A stretch of 59,647 nucleotides of DNA from an uncultured Rhodospirillales bacterium (GCA_903835235.1 CAILMF010000048.1:1-59647), one strand, 5' to 3'; positions 8,613 through 17,188 are shown, numbered from the stretch's first letter. Made by a program: numbers and translations. The notes: generated by a model not told the origin, from the letters alone.

Positions 8613-10001
8613 TCAGCGCGGCCCCACATACACATCCTTGCCCTGCCGCGGCACGAACCGCCCGGTGCCCGGCTTGGCCAGCACCGCGCTGCCATCCCAG
8701 ATGCAGCTGCCGCGCAGGAAGGTCGCGACCACCCTCGCCTGCACCTTGCGCCCATCATACGGCGACCAGCGATTCTCCTCGCGGTCCTGGATATCCTTGG
8801 CGCTGAACACGAAGTCGCCTTCCTCCATCACGCAGAGGTCCGCATCGGCGCCCACGCGAATGGCGCCCTTCTTCGGCGCCAGGCCGTGGAACTTCGCCGG
8901 CTCCTCGGCGCAATACTTCGCCATCAGGGAAAGCGGCAGCCCGCGTTCCCGCAACAAGGAAAACATCACGGGCGCGAAGCTCTGCATCCCCGTCAACCCG
9001 GCGCCGGGGGCGAAGATATCGCCCTTGTAGAGCTTCCGCTCATAGGGCCAGGGCGCATGGTCGGTGGAGATGTAGCTGACCTTGCCCGCCACCAGCGCCG
9101 CCCACATGCGCTCCACCTCCTCCGCGGTGCGGAAGGGCGGGTTGCACTTGCCGAAGCCTTCCAGCCGGACGATGTCCTCCTCGGTCATGCACAGGTATTG
9201 CAGGCAGGCCTCGCCACTGGCCTTGCCGCCCATGGCGCGGAACATTTCTGCTTGCTCAAACCCGCGGGCGATGGAGCTGTGCGCGATATGCACATGCGCC
9301 CCCGTCTCCAGCCCAATCTCGAAAATCTCCAGGTTGGCCATGCTCTCCGCCAGCGGCGGCCTGGTGCGGCAATGCATGATCGGGTCGGTCCGCCCGGCGG
9401 CCTTGGCCTGCGCGGTCAGCTTGACCACCAGCTCCTGGTCCTCGTTGTGGATCGCCACCATCAGCCCGGTCTTGGCGATCTCATGGAAGGCCGCGACCAT
9501 GGTCGGGTGGTCGATCCGCGGGAAGCGCACCGCGTCATATTCATAGGTGGACAGCTTGAAGGAGCACACGCCGGCCTCGGCCAGCCCGGCGATGGCATCC
9601 ACGCCGCCTTCCTTCAGAATGGTCCCGTACAGCGCCATGTCCACATGGCTGGTGGCGTTCACCACCTGGATCTTCTCGGCCAGAATGCCGGCATCCGTCA
9701 CCGGGCGGGGAATGTCGTAGGGCATGTCCACGCAGGTGGTCACGCCGCCCGCCGCCGCCGTCCTGCTGGCGCCCTCAATCCCCGGCCAGCCAAGGGCGGA
9801 GGAGGTGTGCATGTGCCCGTCCACCAGGCCCGGCAGCACGAAGCGGCCGGAGAAATCCAGCGTGCCCTTGGCCGGCGGCGGCACGCCCTGGCCAATGGCG
9901 GCGATCACCTCGCCCCTGATGGCCACATAGCCGTCCCACAGCACGCCGTCCGGCAGCACCAGGTCGCCGCGGATCACCCGGTCATAATGCAGGGCTGTCA
10001 T
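8613..10001 (-). CDS. Hydantoinase/allantoinase-type cyclic amidohydrolase
   Basis: This 462-residue metal-dependent amidohydrolase opens cyclic ureides such as hydantoins, dihydropyrimidines or allantoin. Metal-binding and catalytic features are VDGHMHTSS (the HxH pair), the carboxylated-lysine candidate in CSFKLSTYEYD, His in HNEDQEL, His in VHIAHSSIA, and the final Asp in ISTDHAPWP. It is in one operon with the carbamoylase downstream, and its ATG overlaps the LysR stop (TGATG). Together with the carbamoylase it would turn hydantoins into amino acids. Allantoinase is the main alternative because the lysine region resembles both groups. Confidence 0.85.
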   Translation of the reverse strand: MTALHYDRVIRGDLVLPDGVLWDGYVAIRGEVIAAIGQGVPPPAKGTLDFSGRFVLPGLVDGHMHTSSALGWPGIEGASRTAAAGGVTTCVDMPYDIPRPVTDAGILAEKIQVVNATSHVDMALYGTILKEGGVDAIAGLAEAGVCSFKLSTYEYDAVRFPRIDHPTMVAAFHEIAKTGLMVAIHNEDQELVVKLTAQAKAAGRTDPIMHCRTRPPLAESMANLEIFEIGLETGAHVHIAHSSIARGFEQAEMFRAMGGKASGEACLQYLCMTEEDIVRLEGFGKCNPPFRTAEEVERMWAALVAGKVSYISTDHAPWPYERKLYKGDIFAPGAGLTGMQSFAPVMFSLLRERGLPLSLMAKYCAEEPAKFHGLAPKKGAIRVGADADLCVMEEGDFVFSAKDIQDREENRWSPYDGRKVQARVVATFLRGSCIWDGSAVLAKPGTGRFVPRQGKDVYVGPR

Positions 10002-10930
10002 CACTCAACTCCCAGTAGTGCACCGCCCGCAGCATCGCCGTGGAACAGGCGCTGCGCAACCACCACCGCGGCCCGGGCCGCATCCGTCTCGCGTTCGGCG
10101 TTCCACACCAGCGCAACGGGCACTGACCCCACCGGGTCCGCCAGCGGGCGGAAGGTCACGCCCGTGGGCCGCAGCCGCGCCATGCCGGTGGAAACCAGCG
10201 CCACGCCCAGCCCCGCCGCCACGAAGGCCAGCTGCGCCATGGCGCTGCCCACCTCCCGCACCGTGTTCGGCTCGAACCCCGCGGCCCGACAGGCCGTGAT
10301 CAACCGGTCGAAATAGGCCGGGCTGATGCTGCGCGGCAGCGCCATCAGCGTCTCCTCCGCCAGCGCCCGCAGCGGCAGCGGCCCGTCCTGCTGCGCCAGC
10401 GGATGCGCCTCCGGCAGCGCCGCCACCATCAGCTCGTCGCCCAGCGGCAGCACCCGCAGCGGCGGCCGGTCCGCATCCAGCCTGGCCAGGGCGAAATCCA
10501 CCTCGCCGCGCCTGAGCGCCTCCACCGCATCCGCCGTGTCCATCTCCTGCACGCTCATCGCCGCATCCGGCAGCTCGCTGCGCAGGGCGCGCACCAGCGG
10601 CGGCAGAAAGTCGAACAGCGCCGAGGTCACGCAGGCCAGCGCCATCGGCGCATGCCGCCCGGCCCGCAGCTCCCGCGCCAGCGACTCCACCTGGCGGGCA
10701 TCCTCGGCCAACCTTCTGACAATGGGCAGCAGCGCCTCGCCCTCGCGCGTCGGGCGGGCGCCCTTGCGGGTGCGCTCCAGCAGCTGCACGCCCAACTCGG
10801 CCTCCAGCGCCTGGATCTGCGCGGTCAGCGGCGGCTGGCTGATGCCGAGCCGCGCCGCCGCCCGGCCAAAATGCCCTTCCTCCGCCACCGCGAGGAAATG
10901 CCCGAGCCGCCTGACGATGCGAAAGTCCAC
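10001..10930 (-). CDS. LysR-family transcriptional regulator
   Basis: This 309-residue regulator has an N-terminal winged helix-turn-helix (GHFLAVAEEGHFGRAAARLG then ISQPPLTAQIQALE) and a C-terminal periplasmic-binding-protein-like effector domain starting near residue 90. The GTG at 10930 was chosen because LysR proteins start just before this motif and an AGGA/GGGAG element precedes it. It is the first gene of the hydantoinase/carbamoylase operon and probably its activator, with a ureide or amino-acid ligand. It is divergent from the prpD-like gene at 11227 across a repeat-filled gap, so it could also control that side. Confidence 0.88.
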   Translation of the reverse strand: MDFRIVRRLGHFLAVAEEGHFGRAAARLGISQPPLTAQIQALEAELGVQLLERTRKGARPTREGEALLPIVRRLAEDARQVESLARELRAGRHAPMALACVTSALFDFLPPLVRALRSELPDAAMSVQEMDTADAVEALRRGEVDFALARLDADRPPLRVLPLGDELMVAALPEAHPLAQQDGPLPLRALAEETLMALPRSISPAYFDRLITACRAAGFEPNTVREVGSAMAQLAFVAAGLGVALVSTGMARLRPTGVTFRPLADPVGSVPVALVWNAERETDAARAAVVVAQRLFHGDAAGGALLGVE

Positions 10931-10966
10931 CCGATCCTGCTCCCTCGCGCCCTGGCTGAGAACCAC

Positions 10967-11110
10967 GGCCCGCAGGGCCGCAAGGCCGAACGGCCGTCAC
11001 GCCCCCGGCGTGCCTTCGGCCCGACGCGGCTTATGCCGCGTAAGCCAAGCCGACGGATGACGGCGCGTCACGCCGCAGGCGTGCCTCCCAGCCGTCTGAG
11101 GGCGCAGCAA
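10967..11110. repeat. Cluster of short intergenic palindromes
   Basis: The gap between the LysR gene and the prpD-like gene is filled by back-to-back small hairpins: cggcccgcagggccg, ggccgaacggcc, cacgcccccggcgtg, gcggcttatgccgc and cacgccgcaggcgtg. The element gcggcttatgccgcgt recurs in the cluster at 50525-50680. The elements share a design (inverted arms around a 3-5 base centre) rather than one sequence. No gene is visible in the gap. Promoters for both flanking genes must lie in or beside this cluster. Confidence 0.7.
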
Positions 11111-11226
11111 TACAGAAAACCTATCGTGAGCGGCCGTCAATCGGAATGCCAAAGGGACTAGCAAAGCCTTGCCAGCGGCGACACAAAGCGCAATCGCGTC
11201 ACTGGCCTCAAAGGGAACGCCGCACC

Positions 11227-12777
11227 ATGCAAACGCATGACATCAAGGTCCATCCGTCCAAGGCGCTGCTGAAGCGCGAAGACCAGCTTGCCTGGAAGAT
11301 CGCCGGCGTCGCCGCCGACAAGGTCGCCGTCCAGAAGGACGTGCAGGAGATGATCATCAACCGGATCATCGACAACGCCAGCGTCGCCGTCGCCGCCATC
11401 AACCGCCGCCCCGTCACCTCCGCCCGCGACATGGCGCTCGGCCACGCGAAAAAGGGCGGCGCCACGGTGTTCGGCATGAAGAACACGGTCCGCGTCAGCC
11501 CGGAATGGGCCGCCTGGGCCAATGGCACCGCGGTGCGTGAACTCGATTTCCACGACACCTTCCTGGCCGCCGACTACTCCCACCCCGGCGACAACATCCC
11601 CCCCGTCCTCGCGGTCGCGCAGACCATGGAAAAGTCGGGCAAGGACCTCATCCGCGGCCTGGCCACCGGCTATGAGATCCAGATCGACCTGGTCCGCGCC
11701 ATCTGCCTGCATGAACACCGCGTCGACCACATCGCCCATCTCTGCCCCTCGGCCGCGGCCGGCGTCGGCACGCTGCTGGGGCTGAAGCAGGACGTGATCT
11801 TCCAGGCGGTGCAGCAGGCGCTGCACACCTCCATCAGCTTCCGCCAGTCCCGCAAGGGCGAGATCAGCAGCTGGAAGGCCTTCGCTCCCGCCCACGCCGG
11901 CAAGCTGGCCATCGAGGCCGTGGACCGCGCCATGCGCGGCGAGGGCGCGCCGAACCCGATCTATGAAGGCGAGGACAGCGTCATCGCCTGGGTGCTGAAC
12001 GGCCGCACCCAGGCCGACAGCAAGGGTCGCAAGACCGTCTACGACCCCACCTACTACCACGTGCCGCTGCCCGGCGCCGGCGAAGCCAAGCGCGCCATCA
12101 TGGACAGCTACACCAAGGAACACAGCGCCGAGTACCAGTCCCAGGCGCTGATCGACCTGGCCTTCAAGATGAAGGCGGACATCGCCGAGAGCGGCCGCAA
12201 GCTGGAGGACATCGCCAAGATCGTCATCCACACCAGCCACCACACCCACTACGTGATCGGCACTGGCGCGCAGGACCCGCAGAAGATGGACCCCAAGGCC
12301 AGCCGCGAAACGCTGGACCATTCCATAATGTACATCTTCACCGTCGCCCTGCAGGACGGCAGCTGGCACCACGTGGACAGCTACGCCCCCAAGCGCGCGG
12401 GCCGGAAGGACACCGTGGCGCTGTGGCACAAGATCGAGACCATCGAGGACCCCGAGTGGACCCGCAAGTACCACTCCAAGGACCCCAACGAGCTGTCCTT
12501 CGGCGGCAAGGTGGAGATCTTCTTCCAGGACGGCAGCAAGCTGGTGGATGAGCTGGGCGTCGCCAACGCCCACCCGAACGGCGCCCGCCCCTTCGCCCGC
12601 GCCGAATACATCCACAAGTTCCGCACCCTGACGGACGGCATCCTGACGGCGCGGGAGATCAACCGCTTCCTGGCGGATGTGCAGGACCTGGCCAAGATTC
12701 CCGCGGGCGAGCTGCACGTGCTGAACGTGACGCTGCCGGCTGGCACCCTGGCCGAAGGCAAGCCCGGCATCTTCTGA
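11227..12777 (+). CDS. MmgE/PrpD family protein (2-methylcitrate dehydratase-like)
   Basis: This 516-residue cytosolic protein belongs to the MmgE/PrpD family, whose best known members dehydrate 2-methylcitrate in propionate breakdown. Features include the [20 protein letters not shown] block, the catalytic-site region [18 protein letters not shown], and a C-terminal domain beginning near HHTHYVIG. The ATG at 11227 follows a short leader with AAGGGAA upstream. It is 83 bases before a methylcitrate-synthase-type gene, which supports a methylcitrate-cycle role. The family also includes decarboxylases and unrelated hydro-lyases. No prpB or prpE is in the window. Confidence 0.82.
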   Translation: MQTHDIKVHPSKALLKREDQLAWKIAGVAADKVAVQKDVQEMIINRIIDNASVAVAAINRRPVTSARDMALGHAKKGGATVFGMKNTVRVSPEWAAWANGTAVRELDFHDTFLAADYSHPGDNIPPVLAVAQTMEKSGKDLIRGLATGYEIQIDLVRAICLHEHRVDHIAHLCPSAAAGVGTLLGLKQDVIFQAVQQALHTSISFRQSRKGEISSWKAFAPAHAGKLAIEAVDRAMRGEGAPNPIYEGEDSVIAWVLNGRTQADSKGRKTVYDPTYYHVPLPGAGEAKRAIMDSYTKEHSAEYQSQALIDLAFKMKADIAESGRKLEDIAKIVIHTSHHTHYVIGTGAQDPQKMDPKASRETLDHSIMYIFTVALQDGSWHHVDSYAPKRAGRKDTVALWHKIETIEDPEWTRKYHSKDPNELSFGGKVEIFFQDGSKLVDELGVANAHPNGARPFARAEYIHKFRTLTDGILTAREINRFLADVQDLAKIPAGELHVLNVTLPAGTLAEGKPGIF

Positions 12778-12792
12778 ACCCGCCGCCTCTCT

Positions 12793-12816
12793 CCCTCCCC
12801 CGTCCGCGGGGGAGGG
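12793..12816 (+). repeat. Hairpin between prpD-like and prpC-like genes
   Basis: A 9-base perfect stem (ccctccccc / gggggaggg) surrounds a six-base loop, and the purine arm is partly repeated just after it (tcggggaggggga). There is no T-run, so it is not a standard terminator. It could stabilise or attenuate the two-gene message or be a dispersed repeat. Confidence 0.5.
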
Positions 12817-12860
12817 TCGGGGAGGGGGACCATCGCCACCACACCCAACGGGAGCAACCC

Positions 12861-13997
12861 ATGAGCGGTTCCAACGAACCCACCATCTACAAGGGCCTGG
12901 TCGGCGTCTATGCCGACGTATCAGCGGTCTCCAAGGTGATGCCGGAGACCAACAGCCTGACCTATCGCGGCTACGCGGTGCAGGACCTCTGCGAGCTCTG
13001 CTGCTTCGAGGAAGTCGCCTACCTCCTCTGGAACGGCGAACTCCCCAACGCCCAGCAGCTGGCCGACTTCCGCGCCGCCGAGGCCGCGGAGCGCGAGATC
13101 AGCCCCTCGCTGCACGCGGTCATCAAGGCGTTCCCGAAGGACGCCCACCCGATGGACGCCATTCGTACCTGCGTCAGCTTCATGGGCCTTGAGGACCCCG
13201 AGGCCGGCGACACGTCGGACGCCGCCCAGCGCCGCAAGGCCATGCGCCTACTCGCAAAGATCCCCACCTGCATCGCCGCGGCGACGCGCGCCTCCAAGGG
13301 GCTGCTGCCGGTCGCGCCGAACCCCAGCCACACCTTCGCCGAGAACTTCTTCAACCTGGTTTTTGATAGCGTCCCCGCGGCCGAGGTGCTGAAGAGCTTC
13401 GATGTCTCGCTGATCCTGTACGCCGAGCACACCTTCAACGCCTCCACCTTCACCGCCCGCACGGTGACGAGCACGATGGCGGACATCCACGGCGCCATCA
13501 CCGCCGGGATCGCCGCGCTGAAGGGCCCGCTGCACGGTGGCGCCAACGAAGCCGTGATGCACATGCTGAAGGAAGTCGGCGGCCCGGATAAGGCGGAGGA
13601 GTGGCTCTCCACCCGCTTCGACCACAAGGCGCTGGTGATGGGCTTCGGCCACCGCGTCTACAAGAGCGGCGACAGCCGCGTGCCGACGATGACCAAGTAC
13701 GCCGAGAAGATGGCCGAGGTGGTGGGCGACCGCCGCTGGATGGAAACCAGCCGCGTGCTGGCCGCGATGATGCTGCGTGAGAAGAAGATCCACCCGAACC
13801 TCGATTTCCCGGCCGGCCCCGCCTACTACCTGATGGGCTTCGACATCCCCCTGTTCACGCCGATCTTCGTGGCGTCGCGCATCACCGGCTGGGCGGCGCA
13901 TGTGTTCGAACAGGGCGCCGACAACCGGCTGATCCGCCCGCTGAGCTACTACACCGGGCTGGAGCAGCGCGTCGTGCCGCCCATGGCGGCGCGCTGA
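12861..13997 (+). CDS. prpC: 2-methylcitrate synthase/citrate synthase
   Basis: This 378-residue synthase condenses an acyl-CoA (propionyl-CoA or acetyl-CoA) with oxaloacetate. The catalytic triad is intact: His225 in KGPLHGGANE, His264 in GFGHRVYK and Asp315 in NLDFPAGPAYY. The short form without the N-terminal extension of hexameric citrate synthases, and its place after a PrpD-family gene, favour 2-methylcitrate synthase over the TCA-cycle enzyme. Oddly, the last six codons (PPMAAR and stop) are themselves the first copy of the tandem repeat that fills the DNA downstream. Confidence 0.87.
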   Translation: MSGSNEPTIYKGLVGVYADVSAVSKVMPETNSLTYRGYAVQDLCELCCFEEVAYLLWNGELPNAQQLADFRAAEAAEREISPSLHAVIKAFPKDAHPMDAIRTCVSFMGLEDPEAGDTSDAAQRRKAMRLLAKIPTCIAAATRASKGLLPVAPNPSHTFAENFFNLVFDSVPAAEVLKSFDVSLILYAEHTFNASTFTARTVTSTMADIHGAITAGIAALKGPLHGGANEAVMHMLKEVGGPDKAEEWLSTRFDHKALVMGFGHRVYKSGDSRVPTMTKYAEKMAEVVGDRRWMETSRVLAAMMLREKKIHPNLDFPAGPAYYLMGFDIPLFTPIFVASRITGWAAHVFEQGADNRLIRPLSYYTGLEQRVVPPMAAR

Positions 13998-14180
13998 AGA
14001 CAGCATCGCCGCCGATGGCGGCGCGCTGAAGCCAGCAACGCCGCCCATGGCGGCGCGCTGAAGACAGCATCGCCGCCCATGGCGGCGCGCTGAAGCGGAA
14101 AAGGCGCGCCTTTGGCGCGACGCCGCCCATGGCGGCACGCTGGGGTCGGGACAGCGCGCCTTTGGCGCGACGCCGCCACG
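13977..14180. repeat. Tandem copies of the prpC 3' end
   Basis: A unit of about 32 bases containing gccgcccatggcggc followed by gcgctgaag recurs four times, starting inside the prpC coding region and carrying its TGA. A degenerate fifth copy lies near 14127. Between later copies a second palindrome, ggcgcgcctttggcgcg, appears near 14104 and 14155. The layout shows local amplification of a palindrome straddling the gene end. No coding capacity is visible. Confidence 0.8.
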
Positions 14181-14220
14181 CGGCATGGGCAGCACGCCCG
14201 TCGCCGCGCCACTGCCAGCA

Positions 14221-14248
14221 ACGGCCGCCGGTTCACGCCGGCGGCCGT
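14221..14248 (+). terminator. Possible terminator hairpin after prpC
   Basis: An 11-base perfect stem (acggccgccgg / ccggcggccgt) encloses a six-base loop and is followed by a mixed tcgcgttcct rather than a clean T-run. It is the strongest simple hairpin downstream of prpC and may end that operon, although it could equally be another palindromic repeat. Confidence 0.45.
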
Positions 14249-14375
14249 TCGCGTTCCTGGCCCATCGCCGCGCCGCGAAGATGGAGAAGCGGTAAGCTTT
14301 GCCGCTCGCGCTTGGCGCATCGCACACGCGCAGCGCGCCGCGGCATGAAGCGGGCAGCACCATCAGCGCGGGTTG

Positions 14376-14640
14376 CCTCGCCCGAACACCGCATCGCGCA
14401 TCGCGTCGCCACCCTGCGCATCGCGCATCGCGCATCGCCGCATCGGCGCATCGCCGCATCGCCGCATCGCCGCATCGGCGCATCGCCGCATCGGCGCACC
14501 GGCGCACCGGCGCATCGCGCGTCGGCGCATCGCCGCATCACCGCATCACCGCATCGCCGCATCGCCGCATCGGCGCAGCGCGCATCACCGCGTCGCGCGC
14601 GTCGCATCATCGTCGCCACGTCGCTGCCGCATTTGCACGT
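14376..14640. repeat. Low-complexity array of catcgccg/catcggcg units
   Basis: About 265 bases are built from the motif gcatcgc and variants (cgcatcgccgcatcggcg), with spacing of mostly 9 bases that drifts from copy to copy. It can be read in all frames on both strands without long interruption, so the open frames through it are not evidence for genes. There are no unique spacers as in CRISPR. The array ends just before an AT-richer promoter-like segment upstream of the H1-like gene. Confidence 0.8.
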
Positions 14641-15105
14641 GCTACCGCATCGCGCACGCATATCGCGCGCGCTTGCACCGCGTTGCGCAGAAAAATAGCG
14701 CGTGCTGATGCGGATTTTGTTGACAGTGGATACGTGCGTGCAGATAGCGTGATTCGCGCGCACATGCTTGCCGACGCGATTCGCCGGAGTGGGAATTCGC
14801 TGAAGCTGTCAACCAGTGCCGCAGCAGGGAAGGACGGTCCATGGACCGCAAACGCGCAGGGAGTGCGGCCTCGCTTTCGCCGAAACACCCTCGCCGCAGT
14901 TCGGCATCCGCTTGATGCATGGCTGCGGGAAAGCTGGGGTTGTGCAGCAGCGACGCGTCGTCGCGATGCTGGCGCCATCGCTTTCCGTTCGCAAGGCCTG
15001 GGCAGCGATCAGTGCGGCACCGCGTGCTTCGGGATCCGCGCCGTGTCGCCTTCGCACGACCAACCCCGCTGAGCTTATACCGCTTCAAGCCCAAGGAGAT
15101 TCCGC
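14641..15105 (+). other. Non-coding stretch upstream of the H1-like gene
   Basis: This 465-base segment follows the simple repeat. It begins with an AT-richer patch (14690-14760) and then returns to GC-rich sequence without a convincing gene on either strand. It ends with a cttata element at 15075-15080 close to the H1-like start. It probably holds the promoter region and leader of that gene. Confidence 0.5.
14720..14748 (+). promoter_or_regulatory. Candidate -35/-10 promoter
   Basis: A perfect TTGACA at 14720-14725 is followed, after a 17-base spacer, by GATAGC at 14743-14748, which matches the -10 consensus only at ATA. It points towards the H1-like gene about 360 bases away. The perfect -35 box stands out in this GC-rich DNA, but the -10 is weak. 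Confidence 0.3.
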
Positions 15106-15774
15106 ATGACCGACGACACGATCGAAACCCCAGAAGCCCCGCGCGCCCAGGCGATGGCCATGGCCACCACCCGCCGCACCGCGAAGAAGCCGGCCACCGC
15201 CCGCGCGCGCGTTGCCGCCAAGAAGCCCGCCGCCAAGGCCGCGCCGAAGAAGGCTGCGCCGAAGAAGGCTGCGCCGAAGAAGGCCGCCGCCAAGACCGCC
15301 GTGAAGAAGCCGGCGGCGAAGAAGCCGGCGGCGAAGAAGGCCGCGCCGAAGAAGGCCGCTGCCAAGACCGCCGCGAAGAAGCCGGCCGCCAAGAAGGCCG
15401 CGCCGAAGAAGGCCGCCGCCAAGACCGCGACCAGGAAGCCGGCCGCGAAGAAGGCCGTCGCCAAGAAGCCGGCTGCCAAGAAGGCCGCGCCGAAGAAGGC
15501 CGCTGCCAAGACCGCGACCAAGAAGCCGGTTGCGCGCCGCGCCGCCGTCGCCAAGAAGCCGGTCGCCGCGAAGAAGGCCGCGCCCAAGGCTGCCGCCAAG
15601 GCTGCGCCGAAGAAGGCCGCCACCACCAAGGCCGCCGCGACCAAGGCTGCGCCCTCCGCTCGCTCGGAAGCCGCCAAGAAGGCCGCTGCCACCCGCGCTG
15701 CCAAGAAGGCCGCTGCCGCCGCCGCCGCTGCCGCCGCCCCGGCGCCGGAAGCGACCGAGACCACCGAGAGCTGA
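15106..15774 (+). CDS. Histone H1-like Lys/Ala/Pro-rich DNA-binding protein
   Basis: This is a 222-residue, strongly basic protein composed of repeated AAKKPAAKKAAPKKA-type units from about residue 25 to 175, ending in an Ala-run and a short acidic tail. It resembles the bacterial H1-like nucleoid proteins (Hc1/BpH1 type), which bind DNA through lysine-rich, disordered repeats and compact the chromosome. A strong AAGGAG ribosome site precedes the ATG by seven bases. The repeats at DNA level make length variation by slippage likely. It is single-gene, with its own terminator directly downstream. Confidence 0.82.
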   Translation: MTDDTIETPEAPRAQAMAMATTRRTAKKPATARARVAAKKPAAKAAPKKAAPKKAAPKKAAAKTAVKKPAAKKPAAKKAAPKKAAAKTAAKKPAAKKAAPKKAAAKTATRKPAAKKAVAKKPAAKKAAPKKAAAKTATKKPVARRAAVAKKPVAAKKAAPKAAAKAAPKKAATTKAAATKAAPSARSEAAKKAAATRAAKKAAAAAAAAAAPAPEATETTES

Positions 15775-15799
15775 TCGCCGCCTGATCCCGGCGAACAGG

Positions 15800-15834
15800 G
15801 GGCGCCACCCGCAGGGGTGGCGCCCTTTTCGTTT
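15800..15834 (+). terminator. Rho-independent terminator of the H1-like gene
   Basis: An 11-base perfect stem (gggcgccaccc / gggtggcgccc) with a four-base loop is followed directly by ttttcgttt. It lies 26 bases after the H1-like stop codon. This is the clearest intrinsic terminator in the window. Confidence 0.88.
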
Positions 15835-15847
15835 GCCCGGCGCCTGC

Positions 15848-15952
15848 GCCGGCCATGCCGGCAAGCACCACACCCCCCGCCGGCTACGCCGGCAAGCGCC
15901 ACGCCGCGCCGGCTATGCCGGCACTCATTACTCCCCCGCCGGCTACGCCGGC
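15848..15952. repeat. Four 15-bp palindromes around a TAG stop
   Basis: Palindromes of the form gccggc-NNN-gccggc occur at 15848, 15879, 15908 and 15938 with a spacing of 29-31 bases. The copy at 15938-15952 contains, on the minus strand, the last codons and the TAG stop of the SnoaL-like gene exactly at its centre. The other three lie just beyond the stop, so this is amplification of a gene-end palindrome. Confidence 0.82.
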
Positions 15953-16560
15953 ACTGGCCCCCCATGCGGCCCGCCGGCCAGCCACTGCGCGCCGCGCTGG
16001 TACAGCGCCGCTACAATGTCGCCCTTCAAGCCGGGCATGTCGGTCTTCACCTCGTAGCCGATCTGCGTCTGCGCATAGGCCAGGTGCCGATACCCCTCGG
16101 GGAACTTCTCCAGCAGCGCTGCGTCCAGCTCCAGCCTGGCGGAAGGGCTCACCGGGTCCATCCGATCCTTCTCATAGATCGGCTGGCGCAGCACCACGCC
16201 CCACTTGCCACCGCGCTTCTCCAGGAAGTCGTAGAACCGCCCGGTGCAGACCACGTCCACCAGCACGCCGTGCACGGGTGCGCGTTGGCTGATCGTCATC
16301 TTGGTCTGGCTGATCGCGCGCGTGCCGTTCACATCCGCGCTGTGCCCGCCCAGGAAGTGCAGGATCGAGACGCCCTTGTCCCACCCCGCCACGGAAGCGG
16401 CGATGAAGTCGCGCCACGGCGCCTGGCACCAGGTGGCCATCATGAAGCCGTCCTCGTGCCAGCAGGTGGCGAAGCGGTCCCAATGGCCGGCGTCGCGCCA
16501 CACCGCCCAGTTTTCCACCAGCGCGCGGATCGCCGCGCGGTCGGCGCTCTCGGCCTCCAT
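15943..16560 (-). CDS. SnoaL/NTF2-like fold protein
   Basis: This 205-residue cytosolic protein has the cone-shaped NTF2-like fold shared by SnoaL cyclases and ring-hydroxylating dioxygenase beta subunits. The typical opening is present (DRAAIRALVENWAVWRDAGHWD), followed by FATCWHEDGFM and later GRFYDFLEKRGGKWGVVLR. Its ATG at 16560 overlaps the nitroreductase stop (TGATG), so the two are an operon. It may be a small hydrolase, isomerase or dehydratase acting with the nitroreductase. The stop codon sits in a palindromic repeat. Confidence 0.8.
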   Translation of the reverse strand: MEAESADRAAIRALVENWAVWRDAGHWDRFATCWHEDGFMMATWCQAPWRDFIAASVAGWDKGVSILHFLGGHSADVNGTRAISQTKMTISQRAPVHGVLVDVVCTGRFYDFLEKRGGKWGVVLRQPIYEKDRMDPVSPSARLELDAALLEKFPEGYRHLAYAQTQIGYEVKTDMPGLKGDIVAALYQRGAQWLAGGPHGGPVPA

Positions 16561-17165
16561 CAGCCCTGCCACCCGCCGAAGAAGGCAAATTCCTCCACCT
16601 TGCGGCGCACGCGCGGCCCGGTCTCGCGCTGCTTCAGCGCCTCGGGCAGGGCCTCGGCCGGGCCGGGGTGGCCGACGGTCAGCGCACAGACGGGGTCGAA
16701 CCCCTCGGGGATGTTGAACGCCTCGCGCGCCTTCGCGGCATCGAAGCCGGCCATGGAATGCACCTGCAAGCCCAGCGGGCCCGCCTGCGCCGCCAGGTTG
16801 GCAATCGCGGCACCGGTATCGTACCAGGCATAGGGGTTGGGCGTGCCATCGGCCGGCTTGGTCGTGCGCGCCACCGCCAGCATCAGCACCGGGGCCTTGC
16901 CGGCCCAGCCCTGGTTGTTGACCGAAAGGCAGCCGAACAGCTTCTCATGCGCCGCGGCGTGTTCGTCCTTGCGCAGCACAATGAAGTTCCACGGCTGCAG
17001 GTTGAAGCAGCTGGCGCTCCAGCGCGCCGCTTCCAGCAGGCTGTTCAGCGCGCTCGCGCTCACCGGCGTCTCGGCATAGCTGCGCGGGCTCCAGCGCCGG
17101 CGGAAATTCGCTTCAATCGGGTGGTCGGCCGGGGCTTCGCGGTCCGGCGGGGTGGCAAGCTGCAT
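16560..17165 (-). CDS. Nitroreductase family protein
   Basis: This 201-residue flavin reductase has the family start EANFRRRWSPRSYAETPVS, the flavin-binding SASCFNLQPWNFIVLR segment, and the second flavin site GAAIANLAAQAGPLGLQVH. It is predicted to be a homodimeric FMN enzyme reducing nitro groups, quinones or related electrophiles with NAD(P)H. It is the first gene of a two-gene operon with the SnoaL-like protein. The true substrate cannot be deduced. Confidence 0.87.
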   Translation of the reverse strand: MQLATPPDREAPADHPIEANFRRRWSPRSYAETPVSASALNSLLEAARWSASCFNLQPWNFIVLRKDEHAAAHEKLFGCLSVNNQGWAGKAPVLMLAVARTTKPADGTPNPYAWYDTGAAIANLAAQAGPLGLQVHSMAGFDAAKAREAFNIPEGFDPVCALTVGHPGPAEALPEALKQRETGPRVRRKVEEFAFFGGWQG

Positions 17166-17188
17166 GGGTCGCTCCAGTCTGAAGGCGG

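Noticed and set aside
11158-12717. Long minus-strand frame opposite the prpD-like gene
   Set aside because: Antisense shadow; composition (Gly/Val/Asp/His) reflects the opposite strand's third-position bias.
14376-14640. Possible CRISPR array
   Set aside because: The repeat period is about 9 bases and irregular, with no unique spacers and no cas genes nearby.
14129-15072. Several Arg/His/Ala-rich frames through the simple repeat
   Set aside because: All frames stay open because the repeat lacks stops; no ribosome sites or domain-like sequence.
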